This document shows positions 42,992-51,725 of a stretch of 64,000 bases of DNA, one piece after another (the stretch's first letter is position 1; each line of letters starts with the position of its first letter). The DNA comes from Planococcus salinarum (lineage in GTDB: Bacteria > Bacillota > Bacilli > Bacillales_A > Planococcaceae). The stretch lies in the NCBI RefSeq assembly GCF_007004625.1, contig NZ_VIFV01000015.1, forward strand, positions 23,484-87,483, written 5' to 3'. The notes under the pieces are model-generated. The model saw nothing but the letters and a program-made list of their open reading frames with translations, ran no database searches and was not told the DNA's origin. The position numbers and the translations under genes were made by a program.

Positions 42992-43104
42992 CGAGAAAAG
43001 CGACGGCGCGGCTCGGTACTGGGCGAAGCAATAAGACGAAAGGTTTTCTCGCCTTATTTATTTAAATTCTTCAGTTCAACTTATATGGATTTTTATTTCC
43101 GGCC

Positions 43105-43133
43105 AAAAAAACTGATCCCCAAACGGGAATCAG
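43105..43133 (-). terminator. Terminator of ppaC, overlapping its stop codon
   Basis: Minus strand: CTGATTCCC / GGGATCAG with one mismatch, then T7. The stop codon is inside the stem. Confidence 0.82.
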
Positions 43134-44056
43134 CTCAATGCTTCGGTAATGACAGGTACAATCTGTTTTTTGCGGGAAACAATGCCCGGCAGCAGCACAC
43201 GGTTGTTGATGACACTTGATTTGAACGCGCCCTCAATAATATCAGATCTTCTGCCGATGACAATCGCTTCGGAATCGTTGTTCAGGATGTCCGTCACAAC
43301 GAAAACAAAAAGATCGAGATTCTTTCTGCTGATGGCCTGTGCCATCAGTGCTTCCAGGTCGTGCTGGCGCTCCAGTACTTCCGACACATCGATCGCGTTG
43401 ACCTGTGCCACTTCAAAACGGTGGTCCCCTGCTTCAAACTCTTTTGCATCCAGTGAAATTAGATCTTCCAGGGTTTTATTGCTGAGATCGGCTCCTGCTT
43501 TCAACATCTCCAAACCATAGGAATCCACATTTACACCGGCAATTCCAGCCAGTTCGCGTGCCGCTCGGACATCCTGTTCCGTGCAGGTAGGCGATTTGAA
43601 CAGGAGCGAATCGGAAATGATAGCGGATAACATCAACCCGGCGATATTCGCTGGAATTTCCACCCCATTTTCCTTATACAGCTTCAGCAGAATGGTTGTC
43701 GTGCAGCCGACAGGTTCAGCACGGAAAAACAATGGATCTGTCGTTTCAAAGTTGGCAATCCGGTGATGGTCAATCACTTCAATCACCTGCACCTCATCGA
43801 TATCTTCCGCACTTTGCTGGCGTTCATTGTGGTCTACGAGAATCACCTGGGAAACTTCCTCCGAAACGCGTTGTACAAGGCGCGGCGCTTCAAAACCGAA
43901 CTCCTTCAAAGCGAAAGTCGTTTCGTTATTCATTTCGCCAAGCCGGATGGCTTCCGCTTCCAGCCCTGTTTCATTTTTAAGATATGCATACGCAATAGCC
44001 GAACATACCGAATCCGTGTCCGGATTTTTATGGCCCAGTACAAAAACTTTTGACAT
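43130..44056 (-). CDS. ppaC: Manganese-dependent inorganic pyrophosphatase (family II)
   Basis: A 308-residue DHH-family phosphatase that splits pyrophosphate and so drives biosynthesis. Motifs: [15 protein letters not shown] near residue 8, [29 protein letters not shown] (DHH), [14 protein letters not shown], and the C-terminal [14 protein letters not shown] with the Ser-Arg-Lys-Lys phosphate site. Matches B. subtilis PpaC in length and layout. GAGGCATAAAA upstream of ATG. Repeats lie downstream; the stop overlaps its terminator. Confidence 0.95.
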   Translation of the reverse strand: MSKVFVLGHKNPDTDSVCSAIAYAYLKNETGLEAEAIRLGEMNNETTFALKEFGFEAPRLVQRVSEEVSQVILVDHNERQQSAEDIDEVQVIEVIDHHRIANFETTDPLFFRAEPVGCTTTILLKLYKENGVEIPANIAGLMLSAIISDSLLFKSPTCTEQDVRAARELAGIAGVNVDSYGLEMLKAGADLSNKTLEDLISLDAKEFEAGDHRFEVAQVNAIDVSEVLERQHDLEALMAQAISRKNLDLFVFVVTDILNNDSEAIVIGRRSDIIEGAFKSSVINNRVLLPGIVSRKKQIVPVITEALS

Positions 44057-44431
44057 TTTTATGCCTCCTGATCAATGTTGGTTTCCGTGTAATTCTACCA
44101 TAACTGCCTGTGCAGCTGAACTTTCAGGTCAAAGGAATATGTTTCCCGACAGTTTTTTTGCCACTTTCGATTAAAACGCTAAAAAACTATAGTGTAACGG
44201 AAAGAATTATAGTATTATATTACTACTCCTTTATAATTACTAAAATAGGTTTTATTGTTAATTCAAATAGTAAATATGGAATAATAAACTAATAAATTTG
44301 TATATTTAAAGTCATTTTTATTGTGCATAGAATTTTTTTGTTATAAAGGGGCAAATTCGTATACTTTGCTCTAGTGCTAATGGTATAATTAATACAATTA
44401 ATCCAAATATTCGTAAAGGGAAGTGAAAATA
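44057..44431. other. AT-rich intergenic stretch
   Basis: 375 bases between divergent genes. From about 44160 to 44420 it is strongly AT-rich with no open frame of merit. A TATAAT hexamer at 44384-44389 is a plausible -10 for the downstream gene. The rest shows nothing I can interpret. Confidence 0.5.
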
Positions 44432-45235
44432 TTGACTATAATTCTGGAAAAGAAATACATTCCGTTAGCAAATTACTTTTCATCTGCCACTAATACACAA
44501 ATTAAGCTCAGCTTTGATGAAATCGAGCAGATAATGGGTCAACAATTGCCGAATGCCGCTTATCTGAACAGAAGCTGGTGGAAAAAGACCAAAGCACCCG
44601 CCAAGCATTTCCACGCCTGGATGGATGCCGGTTATTTTGTCAGCGAAGTGGAGACGAACCGTTATGTCGTATTTGAACGAATCGATTCTTCCAAAGGAAA
44701 CAACGCGAAAGACGGCAACGCCGATGAAGATATCCTGTTGATACGCAATGCCGAACACGGCGACGCACGTTCCCTTGCCGCCCTTATGAAAACAGTGGAG
44801 GCCGAATCCGAGTTCATGCTGTATGGCAAGGGCGAGCGCACCCAATCGACACAAAAAGTGCGAAAACAGATAATCGAATGGCGCCAAAGCGGCTATTCCA
44901 CAATATTTATCGCCATTTTGAACGGTGAACACGTCGGTTACCTGACAATCGTCGGAAATGCCGCCAAACGCGCGGCGCACCGCGCGGAAATCTGCATTGG
45001 AGTCCAAGCGAATGCCCGCCGCAAAGGCATTGCCACCAAGCTCCTGCAAAAAGGCGAAGAATGGGCGGCTTCCAAAAACATCAGCCGTCTGGAATTGACC
45101 GTTGTCGAAAATGACAAGCCCGGCAGAAAATTATTTGAAAAGGCCGGATATGTCTCTGAAGGCATCCGACAGGATTCCATGGTGATCAACGGCAAGTATT
45201 ACGATGAAATTTATATGGCCAAGTTTTTAGATTGA
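44432..45235 (+). CDS. DUF7662-GNAT fusion acetyltransferase
   Basis: A 267-residue protein with two parts. Residues ~5-80 match the DUF7662-type small domain: KKYIPLANYFSS, LSFDEIEQIMGQQLPNAAYLNRSWWKK, HFHAWMDAGYFV and a final YVVFERI, an arrangement often found alone or joined to DNA- or nucleic-acid-linked modules. Residues ~95-265 are a GNAT domain with EICIGVQANARRKGIATKLLQKGEEWAAS and KLFEKAGYVSEGIRQDSMVINGKYYDEIYMAK. TTG at 44432 is preferred: GGAAGTGA lies 5 bases upstream, better than the GTG at 44423. The function of the fusion is not known; the domain name is from memory. Confidence 0.8.
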   Translation: MTIILEKKYIPLANYFSSATNTQIKLSFDEIEQIMGQQLPNAAYLNRSWWKKTKAPAKHFHAWMDAGYFVSEVETNRYVVFERIDSSKGNNAKDGNADEDILLIRNAEHGDARSLAALMKTVEAESEFMLYGKGERTQSTQKVRKQIIEWRQSGYSTIFIAILNGEHVGYLTIVGNAAKRAAHRAEICIGVQANARRKGIATKLLQKGEEWAASKNISRLELTVVENDKPGRKLFEKAGYVSEGIRQDSMVINGKYYDEIYMAKFLD

Positions 45236-45252
45236 GCAGATAAGTGACAGTG

Positions 45253-45288
45253 AGAGATGGCCTGAACTTTTCGGGGACCATCTCTTTG
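45253..45288 (+). terminator. Terminator of the DUF7662-GNAT gene
   Basis: AGAGATGG-CC / GG-CCATCTCT arms with a bulged A and an 11-base loop, then TTT. Confidence 0.72.
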
Positions 45289-45305
45289 CGACGAAGCTGA
45301 TTTGA

Positions 45306-45342
45306 TCTATGCCCCGAAGAATTGGGCCGCTGGAGTCTGGAC
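45306..45342 (+). repeat. Dispersed repeat R1, 3' fragment (copy f)
   Basis: Only the last third of the unit: TATGCCCCGAAGAATTGGGCCGCTGGAGTCTGGACA. Confidence 0.7.
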
Positions 45343-45344
45343 AA

Positions 45345-45387
45345 CAAAAAATCGTGCCCCTTCCATAATGGAGGAAGCACGATTTTT
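45345..45387 (-). terminator. Terminator of arsB
   Basis: AAAATCGTGC...CTTCC / GGA-GAAGCACGATTTT with a small bulge; T-rich on the minus side. Convergent position means it may act for both strands. Confidence 0.78.
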
Positions 45388-45388
45388 A

Positions 45389-46684
45389 TTAGTTCAGGAT
45401 CATCAGCCACAGGTACAGGCCGGTCAGGGTAATGAATAATGTCGGAATCGTCAGGATGATCCCCACTTTGAAATAATAGCCCCAGCTGATGGTGACACCT
45501 TTTAATTTTAGGACGTGCAGCCACAATAACGTTGCAAGCGAGCCGATCGGGGTGATTTTCGGACCTAGATCGGAACCGATGACGTTTGCATAGATCAACG
45601 CATCCCGCATTACGCCCGTCGTCTCAGTTTCAGCAATGGCCAGCGCATTGATCATGACCGTCGGCATATTGTTCATCACTGAAGACAAAATGGCCGCGAT
45701 AAAGCCCATGCCAATGGTTGCCGCATAGAACCCATGTCCCGCTGTCCATTCGATTGCCGTCGCGAGTACTGATGTCAGGCCAACGTTTCGCAGCCCGTAC
45801 ACAACAACATACATACCAATCGAGAAGAAGACGATTGCCCACGGCGCGCCCTTCAGTACCGTCATTGTCTCCACTGCATCGCTTCTCCGTGCAATCGCAA
45901 GGAAGATGACAGCAACCGCTCCGGCGATGAATGACACCGGAATCTCCAGGGATTCACTCATAAAGTACCCTACCAACAAGACCGCAAGCACCACCCAGGA
46001 GAGGCGGAACATTGCCAAATCCTTGATGGCCGATGCCGGTTTTTTCAAAGAACCTGCATCGAATTCCTTTGGAATATCCTTGCGGAAAAAAAGATACAGC
46101 ACCAGCATGCTGGCAAGAATACTGAACAGGTTCGGCACGACCATATTGATCGCGTACTCTGTAAAGCCGATATCAAAGAAATCGGCCGATACGATATTTA
46201 CCAGGTTGCTGATGACAAACGGCAACGATGCCGTATCCGCAATAAACCCGGAAGCCATGATGAACGGCAGGATCATTGCATCCTTGAAATTCAAAGCCCG
46301 CACCATGGCGAGAACGATCGGTGTCAGGATCAGCGCCGCTCCGTCGTTGGCAAACAATGCCGCGACAATCGCCCCGAGAATGGTCACCAGGAAAAACATT
46401 CGAAGTCCGCTGCCTTTGGCCAAACGCGCCATATGTAATGCGGCCCACTCGAAAAATCCGATTTCATCGAGGATCAGGGAAATAATGATCAGGGCCACGA
46501 ACGTCAACGTCGCATTCCAGACGATGCCGGTTACATCCCAGACATCCCCGAAATCCACTACGCCAAACAATAATGCAACCGTTGCACCCGCAACCGCCGA
46601 CCAGCCGATCGACAAGCCGCGCGGCTGCCATATAACAAATATTAATGTAACGATAAATATAAAACTGGCTAATGCTACTTCCAC
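45389..46684 (-). CDS. arsB: Arsenite efflux permease ArsB
   Basis: A 431-residue, about 12-helix ArsB-type transporter that expels arsenite or antimonite. Diagnostic segments are [17 protein letters not shown], the interior [47 protein letters not shown] and the second-half [42 protein letters not shown]. Transcribed with arsR: arsR ends at 46700 and arsB begins at 46684. No arsenate reductase (arsC) gene is adjacent, so the operon handles arsenite unless arsC is elsewhere. Confidence 0.93.
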   Translation of the reverse strand: MEVALASFIFIVTLIFVIWQPRGLSIGWSAVAGATVALLFGVVDFGDVWDVTGIVWNATLTFVALIIISLILDEIGFFEWAALHMARLAKGSGLRMFFLVTILGAIVAALFANDGAALILTPIVLAMVRALNFKDAMILPFIMASGFIADTASLPFVISNLVNIVSADFFDIGFTEYAINMVVPNLFSILASMLVLYLFFRKDIPKEFDAGSLKKPASAIKDLAMFRLSWVVLAVLLVGYFMSESLEIPVSFIAGAVAVIFLAIARRSDAVETMTVLKGAPWAIVFFSIGMYVVVYGLRNVGLTSVLATAIEWTAGHGFYAATIGMGFIAAILSSVMNNMPTVMINALAIAETETTGVMRDALIYANVIGSDLGPKITPIGSLATLLWLHVLKLKGVTISWGYYFKVGIILTIPTLFITLTGLYLWLMILN

Positions 46685-46699
46685 TACTTCAACATCTCC

Positions 46700-47038
46700 T
46701 TATTCACAAACTACTTTTTTTCCTTCGGCCATCAATGATTCCACCGTGACTTCCGGTTCAGGCAACAGGCTCAACAGGTGAATCAGCATCGGATAGAGCA
46801 CATGCCGAACATTCAGTGACCAGATGGTCCAGCGCCCACGTTTTTCTTCCGTCACCAATTCAGCGGTTTTCAACTTCCGCATGTGCTGACTGACTGCGGG
46901 TTGGGTCATATCCAGCAATTCCGTAAATTCGCATATACACAGCGATTCTTTGGATAAATATTTAAGTATAAGCATCCGGTTATGGTCGCTGATCGCCTTC
47001 AGATAGGATTCCATTTCGGTATAATTCAATTCATTCAC
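46700..47038 (-). CDS. arsR: Arsenical-resistance repressor ArsR
   Basis: A 112-residue ArsR-family winged-helix repressor. The metal site is SLCICEFTELLDM (Cys-x-Cys as in ArsR CxC), and the DNA recognition helix is QPAVSQHMRKLKTAELVTEEKRGRW. A third Cys is near the C terminus (VVCE). It represses arsRB until arsenite binds (known). A well-spaced promoter with an inverted repeat in its spacer lies directly upstream. The start at 47038 follows GGAAGAAGGTG, with GTG/ATG overlap possible. Confidence 0.92.
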   Translation of the reverse strand: MNELNYTEMESYLKAISDHNRMLILKYLSKESLCICEFTELLDMTQPAVSQHMRKLKTAELVTEEKRGRWTIWSLNVRHVLYPMLIHLLSLLPEPEVTVESLMAEGKKVVCE

Positions 47039-47062
47039 CTTCTTCCAAAAGATTCGTTACCC

Positions 47063-47091
47063 ATTATATAAGTGATTGCTTATTTAATCAA
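47063..47091 (-). promoter_or_regulatory. arsRB promoter with ArsR-type operator
   Basis: Minus strand: -35 TTGATT, 17-base spacer, -10 TATAAT. ATAAG and CTTAT (47068-47083) form a 5-bp inverted repeat around 6 bases inside the spacer, a sensible binding place for ArsR. Confidence 0.65.
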
Positions 47092-47120
47092 GGAGGAATT
47101 CAGCCGCAATTCCTCGCACC

Positions 47121-47155
47121 ATAAAAAAACCCCGGCAGCCAAAGCTGCCGGGGTT
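47121..47155 (-). terminator. Terminator of the PfpI-like gene
   Basis: AACCCCGGCAGC / GCTGCCGGGGTT, 12-base perfect arms with 4-base loop; on the minus strand followed by TTTTTTT. Confidence 0.92.
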
Positions 47156-47170
47156 CGATTTTCAACTCTT

Positions 47171-47698
47171 CTATTTTGCTGAATGTTGTTCCAGTACACG
47201 CAACGACTCGCGATTGAACGCAGGAATGTCGTCCGGTTGTCGGCTTGTCACCAATTGGTTTTGGCACACTACGACTTCCTTGTCGACCACTTTCGCCCCG
47301 GCGTATTCCATGTCGGTTTGAATCGACTTGTAGCCTGTTGCGTCGCGCCCTTCCAGTGCTTTTGCTGAAATCAGCAATTGCGGTCCGTGGCAGATTGCGA
47401 AGACCGGTTTCTTGGCGTCCATGAATGTTTTCGTAAATTTTACGAAGCGTTCATCCGCACGCAATTGGTCCGGCGAGAATCCGCCAGGCAGGAAAAGAGC
47501 GTCGTAATCATCAGGGTTTGCGTCATCGATGCCTTTGTCTATCGATACGACAGCCTCACCTTTTTTACCTGTTACTTCTTTGCCCGCTTCTTTTTCAATC
47601 GTGAAAACTTCGTGACCCGCATCGTTGAATGCTTTCGATGGTTCGGTATATTCTACGTCCTCAAACATATTCGTGATAAGCGTTGCGATTTTTGCCAC
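47171..47698 (-). CDS. DJ-1/PfpI-superfamily protein (YraA/YfkM-like)
   Basis: A 175-residue glutamine-amidotransferase-fold protein. It has the nucleophilic elbow VFAICHGPQLLISA (Cys near residue 104) with the following His and Glu expected of PfpI, and KVVDKEVVVCQNQLVTSRQPDDIPAFN near the end. PfpI-type proteins act on glyoxal-damaged protein or as chaperone/protease; assignment is uncertain. AAAGGAGTG upstream of ATG. Terminator just downstream. Monocistronic. Confidence 0.9.
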   Translation of the reverse strand: MAKIATLITNMFEDVEYTEPSKAFNDAGHEVFTIEKEAGKEVTGKKGEAVVSIDKGIDDANPDDYDALFLPGGFSPDQLRADERFVKFTKTFMDAKKPVFAICHGPQLLISAKALEGRDATGYKSIQTDMEYAGAKVVDKEVVVCQNQLVTSRQPDDIPAFNRESLRVLEQHSAK

Positions 47699-47767
47699 TA
47701 TCTTTCACTCCTTTGGTTTTATACTCTCCCTTATTATTCCACCTGTCTGCGTTACTAAACATGGCAT

Positions 47768-48358
47768 TCAGCGAAATTTTGATACATAAGGGTTTTCCTG
47801 TTCCCAAAATCGGTATGGATAGTGGACAGCTTCCTGCGAATTGCCGATGCCGACTCTCGGGCCGACTGAAACAGCGTGCACCGGATCGCCTTCCGCAATA
47901 TACAAGGGCCTTTCCGTAAAATGGTGGCCGTAGTAATCCATTGAAATCCCCATCGCTTTTGTCAGCTTGCCGGGTCCGCTTGTCCATTGTTTGATCGGCA
48001 GGTGGCGACCCCGAAGCTCCGCCATCAGATCAATGCCTTCAACCGGTTCCACTGCACGGATCAGAATCGCGCTCGGCGTGTCGACCGGTCCACTGACTAC
48101 ATTGATGAGCGTATGGGTATGCATTTGATACGTATAAACAAGTCCGGCTTTGCCGAACATAATTTCCGTCCGTTTGGTGCGGCGGTTGCCGAAACTGTGC
48201 GCCGCACGGTCTTCCGCTCCCATGTAGGCTTCGGTTTCCACAATGCGGCCGGCTACGATCCCGTCCGGCATTTCGTGGACCAGCAGTTGCCCAAGCAGGT
48301 TTCGCGACAAATCCAAAGTGGGCCCTTCAAAAAAATCAGCTGTTACTGGTTTGAACAT
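47768..48358 (-). CDS. 3-methyladenine DNA glycosylase (Aag/MPG family)
   Basis: A 196-residue base-excision-repair enzyme that removes alkylated purines. Family marks: FFEGPTLDLSRNLLGQLLVHEMPDG, the catalytic RIVETEAYMGAEDRAAHSFGNRRTKRTEIMFGKAG (Glu and Tyr in the active site), and GPGKLTKAMGI and GPRVGIGNSQEAVHYPYRFWEQENPYVSKFR. The ATG at 48358 is chosen because CGGAGGG lies 7 bases upstream. It starts only 21 bases after the trpA stop with no terminator between, so it is probably the last gene of the trp transcript. Confidence 0.95.
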   Translation of the reverse strand: MFKPVTADFFEGPTLDLSRNLLGQLLVHEMPDGIVAGRIVETEAYMGAEDRAAHSFGNRRTKRTEIMFGKAGLVYTYQMHTHTLINVVSGPVDTPSAILIRAVEPVEGIDLMAELRGRHLPIKQWTSGPGKLTKAMGISMDYYGHHFTERPLYIAEGDPVHAVSVGPRVGIGNSQEAVHYPYRFWEQENPYVSKFR

Positions 48359-48379
48359 CTTGCATCCCTCCGGCAACCA

Positions 48380-49150
48380 TTATACCGGGTTGCTGTGGGT
48401 CACTGCATCGATCAGGGGTTCAATATCCTCGATTTTATTGTCATGAAACGCTTTTACGATCGCCGAACCTACGATGAAGCCATCGACATCATCGCGAAGC
48501 AGATCGATGTGTTCCGTTTTGGAAATACCAAATCCTGCGTAAACAGGCACCGGGCTTTTGGAGCGGACTGTTTTCATGAATTCTTTCACTTCTTCCGTCA
48601 GCTCGTCACGGACGCCGGTAATGCCGGTTACGGTAACAGCATAGACAAATCCTTCTGCTGCATCCAAAATATCATGCAGCCGATTTTCCGTAGTGGTGAG
48701 CGTGACCAGTTGAATCAGCGTGATTTCCGCCTGTTTCAGATACGGTGCCACCAGCTGCTGATGCTCAAATGGCAGATCTGGAATAATGACCGCTGAAACA
48801 CCGGCATCCCGGCAGGATTCCGCAAATCGCTCAGCACCGTAACGGAGGACCGGATTTAAATAAGTCATAACAATCAAAGGAATTTTCAACTCGAAATCCC
48901 AGCTCTTCATTTCCAATAAAACTTTATCAAGTGTCACGCCTTCGTTCAGCGCACGGTTCCCTGCTTCTTCGATTACTGGGCCATCAGCCACCGGATCCGA
49001 AAAAGGAATGCCGATTTCGATCGCCGTTACACCTGTGCCCTGCAAATATTCAACCTGGTCGCGAAGCCGGTCCAATCCGCCGTCACCCGCCATAATATAG
49101 GCGACGAATGCTTTGCCGCCGTCGTCCTTCAAAGTCTGTAAGCGTTTCAT
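48380..49150 (-). CDS. trpA: Tryptophan synthase alpha chain
   Basis: A 256-residue TIM barrel that cleaves indole-3-glycerol phosphate to indole and glyceraldehyde-3-phosphate and passes indole to TrpB. Motifs: [65 protein letters not shown] and [14 protein letters not shown]. The ATG at 49150 overlaps the TGA of the upstream trpF/trpB frame by four bases (ATGA), so it is translationally coupled. Other family residues (Asp60-type catalytic acids) fall in the expected places. Confidence 0.97.
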   Translation of the reverse strand: MKRLQTLKDDGGKAFVAYIMAGDGGLDRLRDQVEYLQGTGVTAIEIGIPFSDPVADGPVIEEAGNRALNEGVTLDKVLLEMKSWDFELKIPLIVMTYLNPVLRYGAERFAESCRDAGVSAVIIPDLPFEHQQLVAPYLKQAEITLIQLVTLTTTENRLHDILDAAEGFVYAVTVTGITGVRDELTEEVKEFMKTVRSKSPVPVYAGFGISKTEHIDLLRDDVDGFIVGSAIVKAFHDNKIEDIEPLIDAVTHSNPV

Positions 49151-50952
49151 GCCAGTCCCTCCAATTTTTCCGCATAGGTCGCCATGTCCTTGTCGCCACG
49201 GCCGGATACACAAATGATCAATATTTCTTCCGGCCCCATGCCGGCTGCCGCCTTTTCCGCCTCTGCCACGGCATGTGCCGATTCGAGCGCCGGAATGATG
49301 CCTTCGAGTCTCGATAAACTGATGACCGAAGCCAGCGCTTCTTCGTCCGTTACCGCGTTGTACTCGACCCGCCCGATATCTTCCAGGTGAACATGTTCCG
49401 GACCGACGCCCGGGTAGTCCAGCCCCGCCGAAATCGAATGCGCTTCCTGCACCTGCCCGTTTTCATCCTGCAGCAGTTTCATAAAGGCTCCGTGAAGTAC
49501 ACCTTCCGTCCCTTTGGTAAGTGTTGCAGCGTGCCTGTTCGTTTCCACTCCTTCGCCTGCTGCCTCCACGCCAATTAATCGCACGGATTCATCATTCACG
49601 AACGGGTGGAACATGCCGATAGCATTCGACCCTCCGCCGACACAAGCCAGAATCACATCAGGCAAGCGGCCTTCCTTTTCGAGAATTTGCTTGCGCGTTT
49701 CTTTCCCAATCACACTCTGGAAATCCCGCACCATGGTCGGGAACGGATGCGGTCCAAGTGCTGAACCGATGAGGTAATGGGTATCGCCGACATTTGAAAC
49801 CCAGTAGCGTAGGGCTTCATTCACTGCGTCTTTCAACGTGGCACTGCCTTTTGTGACACTTTCCACTTTCGCGCCGAGCAGTTTCATCCGGAATACATTC
49901 AATTGCTGCCGTCTGATATCTTCCTCACCCATGAAAATGACGCATTCGAGATCCAGCAGCGCACAGATCGTCGCTGTCGCTACGCCGTGCTGACCGGCTC
50001 CCGTTTCCGCGACGATTTTCCTTTTGCCCATGCGGATCGCCAGCAATGCCTGGCCGATCGCGTTATTGATTTTGTGGGCGCCGGTATGGTTCAAGTCTTC
50101 GCGTTTCAGATAAACTCTCGGTCCGCCCCACGCTTCCGTGAGCCTTGCCGCAAAAGTGAGTGGCTGCTCGCGGCCGACATATTCTTTCAGGTAACTATGA
50201 TAAGATGCCTGGAATTCCGGATCATATTTCGCCTCCGCATACGCCTCTTCCAATTCTTTCACTGCACGCATCAACGTTTCGGGTACAAATTGCCCGCCGA
50301 AACGCCCGAAAAAGCCGTTATCTTTTTCTGTTCCCTTAGTTTGCTGCATCGAATCACCCTTTACAGTTTTTATGAATTCTTTTATCTTGTCCGTCTCTTT
50401 TTTTCCATCCCTTTCAACGCCGCTGGAGACGTCCACCATAAATGGCGCGGTACTCTCGATCGCCCCACGCACATTGCCGGCATCAAGTCCGCCGGCCACA
50501 ATCAGCCGTCCGGGTTCGATTGCAGCATGTTCCAGCAAGGTCCAATCGAATGTCCGGCCGCTGCCGCCGCGGTATTCAATACCCGGCGCATCAACGAGCA
50601 CATAATCCGCAATCGACTGCTCCAGTTTTCCGACATCCTTTTGATTGCGGACTGAAAATGCCTGAATCACTTTGACCGGGATGCTGCGAATCAAGTCGCC
50701 CGTTTCATCTCCGTGCAATTGCACCATCGTCAGCGGTACTTTTTCAATGGCTTCCAGAATTTCCGCCAGGTCAGCATTGACAAAAACACCGATCCTCTCA
50801 ACCGATTCCGGCAGTTCCGCCGCCAACCGGGCAGCCTGTTCAACGGAAACTTTTCGCCGGCTCGGGGCAAATACGAATCCGACCGCATCAGCTCCCGCTG
50901 CCGCCTTTACGTGTTCCGTTTCCTGCAATCCGCAAATTTTCACTTTCGTCAT
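49147..50952 (-). CDS. trpF-trpB: Phosphoribosylanthranilate isomerase-tryptophan synthase beta chain (TrpF-TrpB in one frame)
   Basis: A single 601-codon frame. Residues 1-201 are TrpF, the TIM barrel that isomerises phosphoribosylanthranilate (start [10 protein letters not shown], phosphate site [12 protein letters not shown], end [24 protein letters not shown]). From residue 202 the TrpB chain follows ([27 protein letters not shown]), with the PLP lysine in [26 protein letters not shown] and the C-terminal SGRGDKDM. There is no stop codon between the two. AAGGGTGA sits 4 bases before the in-frame ATG at residue 202, so TrpB could be made as a separate chain as well. It is linked to trpC (ATGA overlap) and trpA (ATGA overlap). 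Confidence 0.95.
   Translation of the reverse strand: MTKVKICGLQETEHVKAAAGADAVGFVFAPSRRKVSVEQAARLAAELPESVERIGVFVNADLAEILEAIEKVPLTMVQLHGDETGDLIRSIPVKVIQAFSVRNQKDVGKLEQSIADYVLVDAPGIEYRGGSGRTFDWTLLEHAAIEPGRLIVAGGLDAGNVRGAIESTAPFMVDVSSGVERDGKKETDKIKEFIKTVKGDSMQQTKGTEKDNGFFGRFGGQFVPETLMRAVKELEEAYAEAKYDPEFQASYHSYLKEYVGREQPLTFAARLTEAWGGPRVYLKREDLNHTGAHKINNAIGQALLAIRMGKRKIVAETGAGQHGVATATICALLDLECVIFMGEEDIRRQQLNVFRMKLLGAKVESVTKGSATLKDAVNEALRYWVSNVGDTHYLIGSALGPHPFPTMVRDFQSVIGKETRKQILEKEGRLPDVILACVGGGSNAIGMFHPFVNDESVRLIGVEAAGEGVETNRHAATLTKGTEGVLHGAFMKLLQDENGQVQEAHSISAGLDYPGVGPEHVHLEDIGRVEYNAVTDEEALASVISLSRLEGIIPALESAHAVAEAEKAAAGMGPEEILIICVSGRGDKDMATYAEKLEGLA
50347..50361 (-). promoter_or_regulatory. Internal ribosome binding site and start for TrpB inside the fused frame
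   Basis: Minus strand: AAGGGTGA, four bases, ATG. It falls exactly at the TrpF-TrpB boundary, in the same frame, so a stand-alone 400-residue TrpB may be translated from it in addition to the fusion. Confidence 0.55.
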
Positions 50953-51725
50953 TTCCGCACCTCCGGTGAAGTGACCGCCGCAATCCAGGCTCCGGCATCT
51001 TGTGAGCGCATCAACGCTTCGCCGACCAGTACGCCGTTTGCTCCTTTGCTGAATGCAAACGAGGCATCGCCTTCGGAAACGATTCCACTCTCGCTGATCA
51101 GCAATGAATGGCTGTCCTCCGGGAAATGTTTGGCTATGTGCGCTGTCTGTTGGAGTGACACTTCAAATGTTTTCAAATTGCGGTTATTGACTCCGATCAA
51201 TTCTGCTCCCAAATCCACTGCAATTTGGAGCTCTGCACGGTCGTGCACTTCAACAAGCACTTCGAGCCCTGCAGCCTGCGCGTAAGCAAACAATTCTTCA
51301 AGCTCACCTTGTTCCAGTGCCGCTACGATCAGCAGAATGATGGTTGCACCGGCATTTTTCGCACGGTCAATCTGGACACTGTCGACGATAAAGTCTTTGC
51401 ACAGCACCGGCACCGACACAAGTCGCGCCACCTTCTCCAGGTCAGCCATCGACCCTTTGAAATACAATTCATCCGTCAACACGGAAATTGCAGCCGCTCC
51501 TGCCTGTTCGTAGATTTTCGCCTGCTCGGCAACGTCAACATCCAGCCGGATATCACCTTTCGACGGGGAAGCCCGTTTGATTTCCGCGATGACTCCGCGG
51601 CCCTGTCTCAGCCGGTCCGCCAATCGTGATTTTTCCGCAAAACCATTGGGCGAAGCCGGTTCGATGCTTTTATAGTCTTGTATTTCCCTGCGTTTTGCTG
51701 CAATGATTTCATCCAATATGTTCAT
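50949..51725 (-). CDS. trpC: Indole-3-glycerol-phosphate synthase
   Basis: A 258-residue TIM-barrel enzyme that closes the indole ring from CdRP. Motifs: [79 protein letters not shown] and [17 protein letters not shown]. Catalytic Lys, Glu and Asn residues are in place. Its ATG overlaps the trpD stop by four bases (51722-51725) and its stop overlaps the trpF start by four bases, so the whole run is translationally coupled. Confidence 0.97.
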   Translation of the reverse strand: MNILDEIIAAKRREIQDYKSIEPASPNGFAEKSRLADRLRQGRGVIAEIKRASPSKGDIRLDVDVAEQAKIYEQAGAAAISVLTDELYFKGSMADLEKVARLVSVPVLCKDFIVDSVQIDRAKNAGATIILLIVAALEQGELEELFAYAQAAGLEVLVEVHDRAELQIAVDLGAELIGVNNRNLKTFEVSLQQTAHIAKHFPEDSHSLLISESGIVSEGDASFAFSKGANGVLVGEALMRSQDAGAWIAAVTSPEVRK

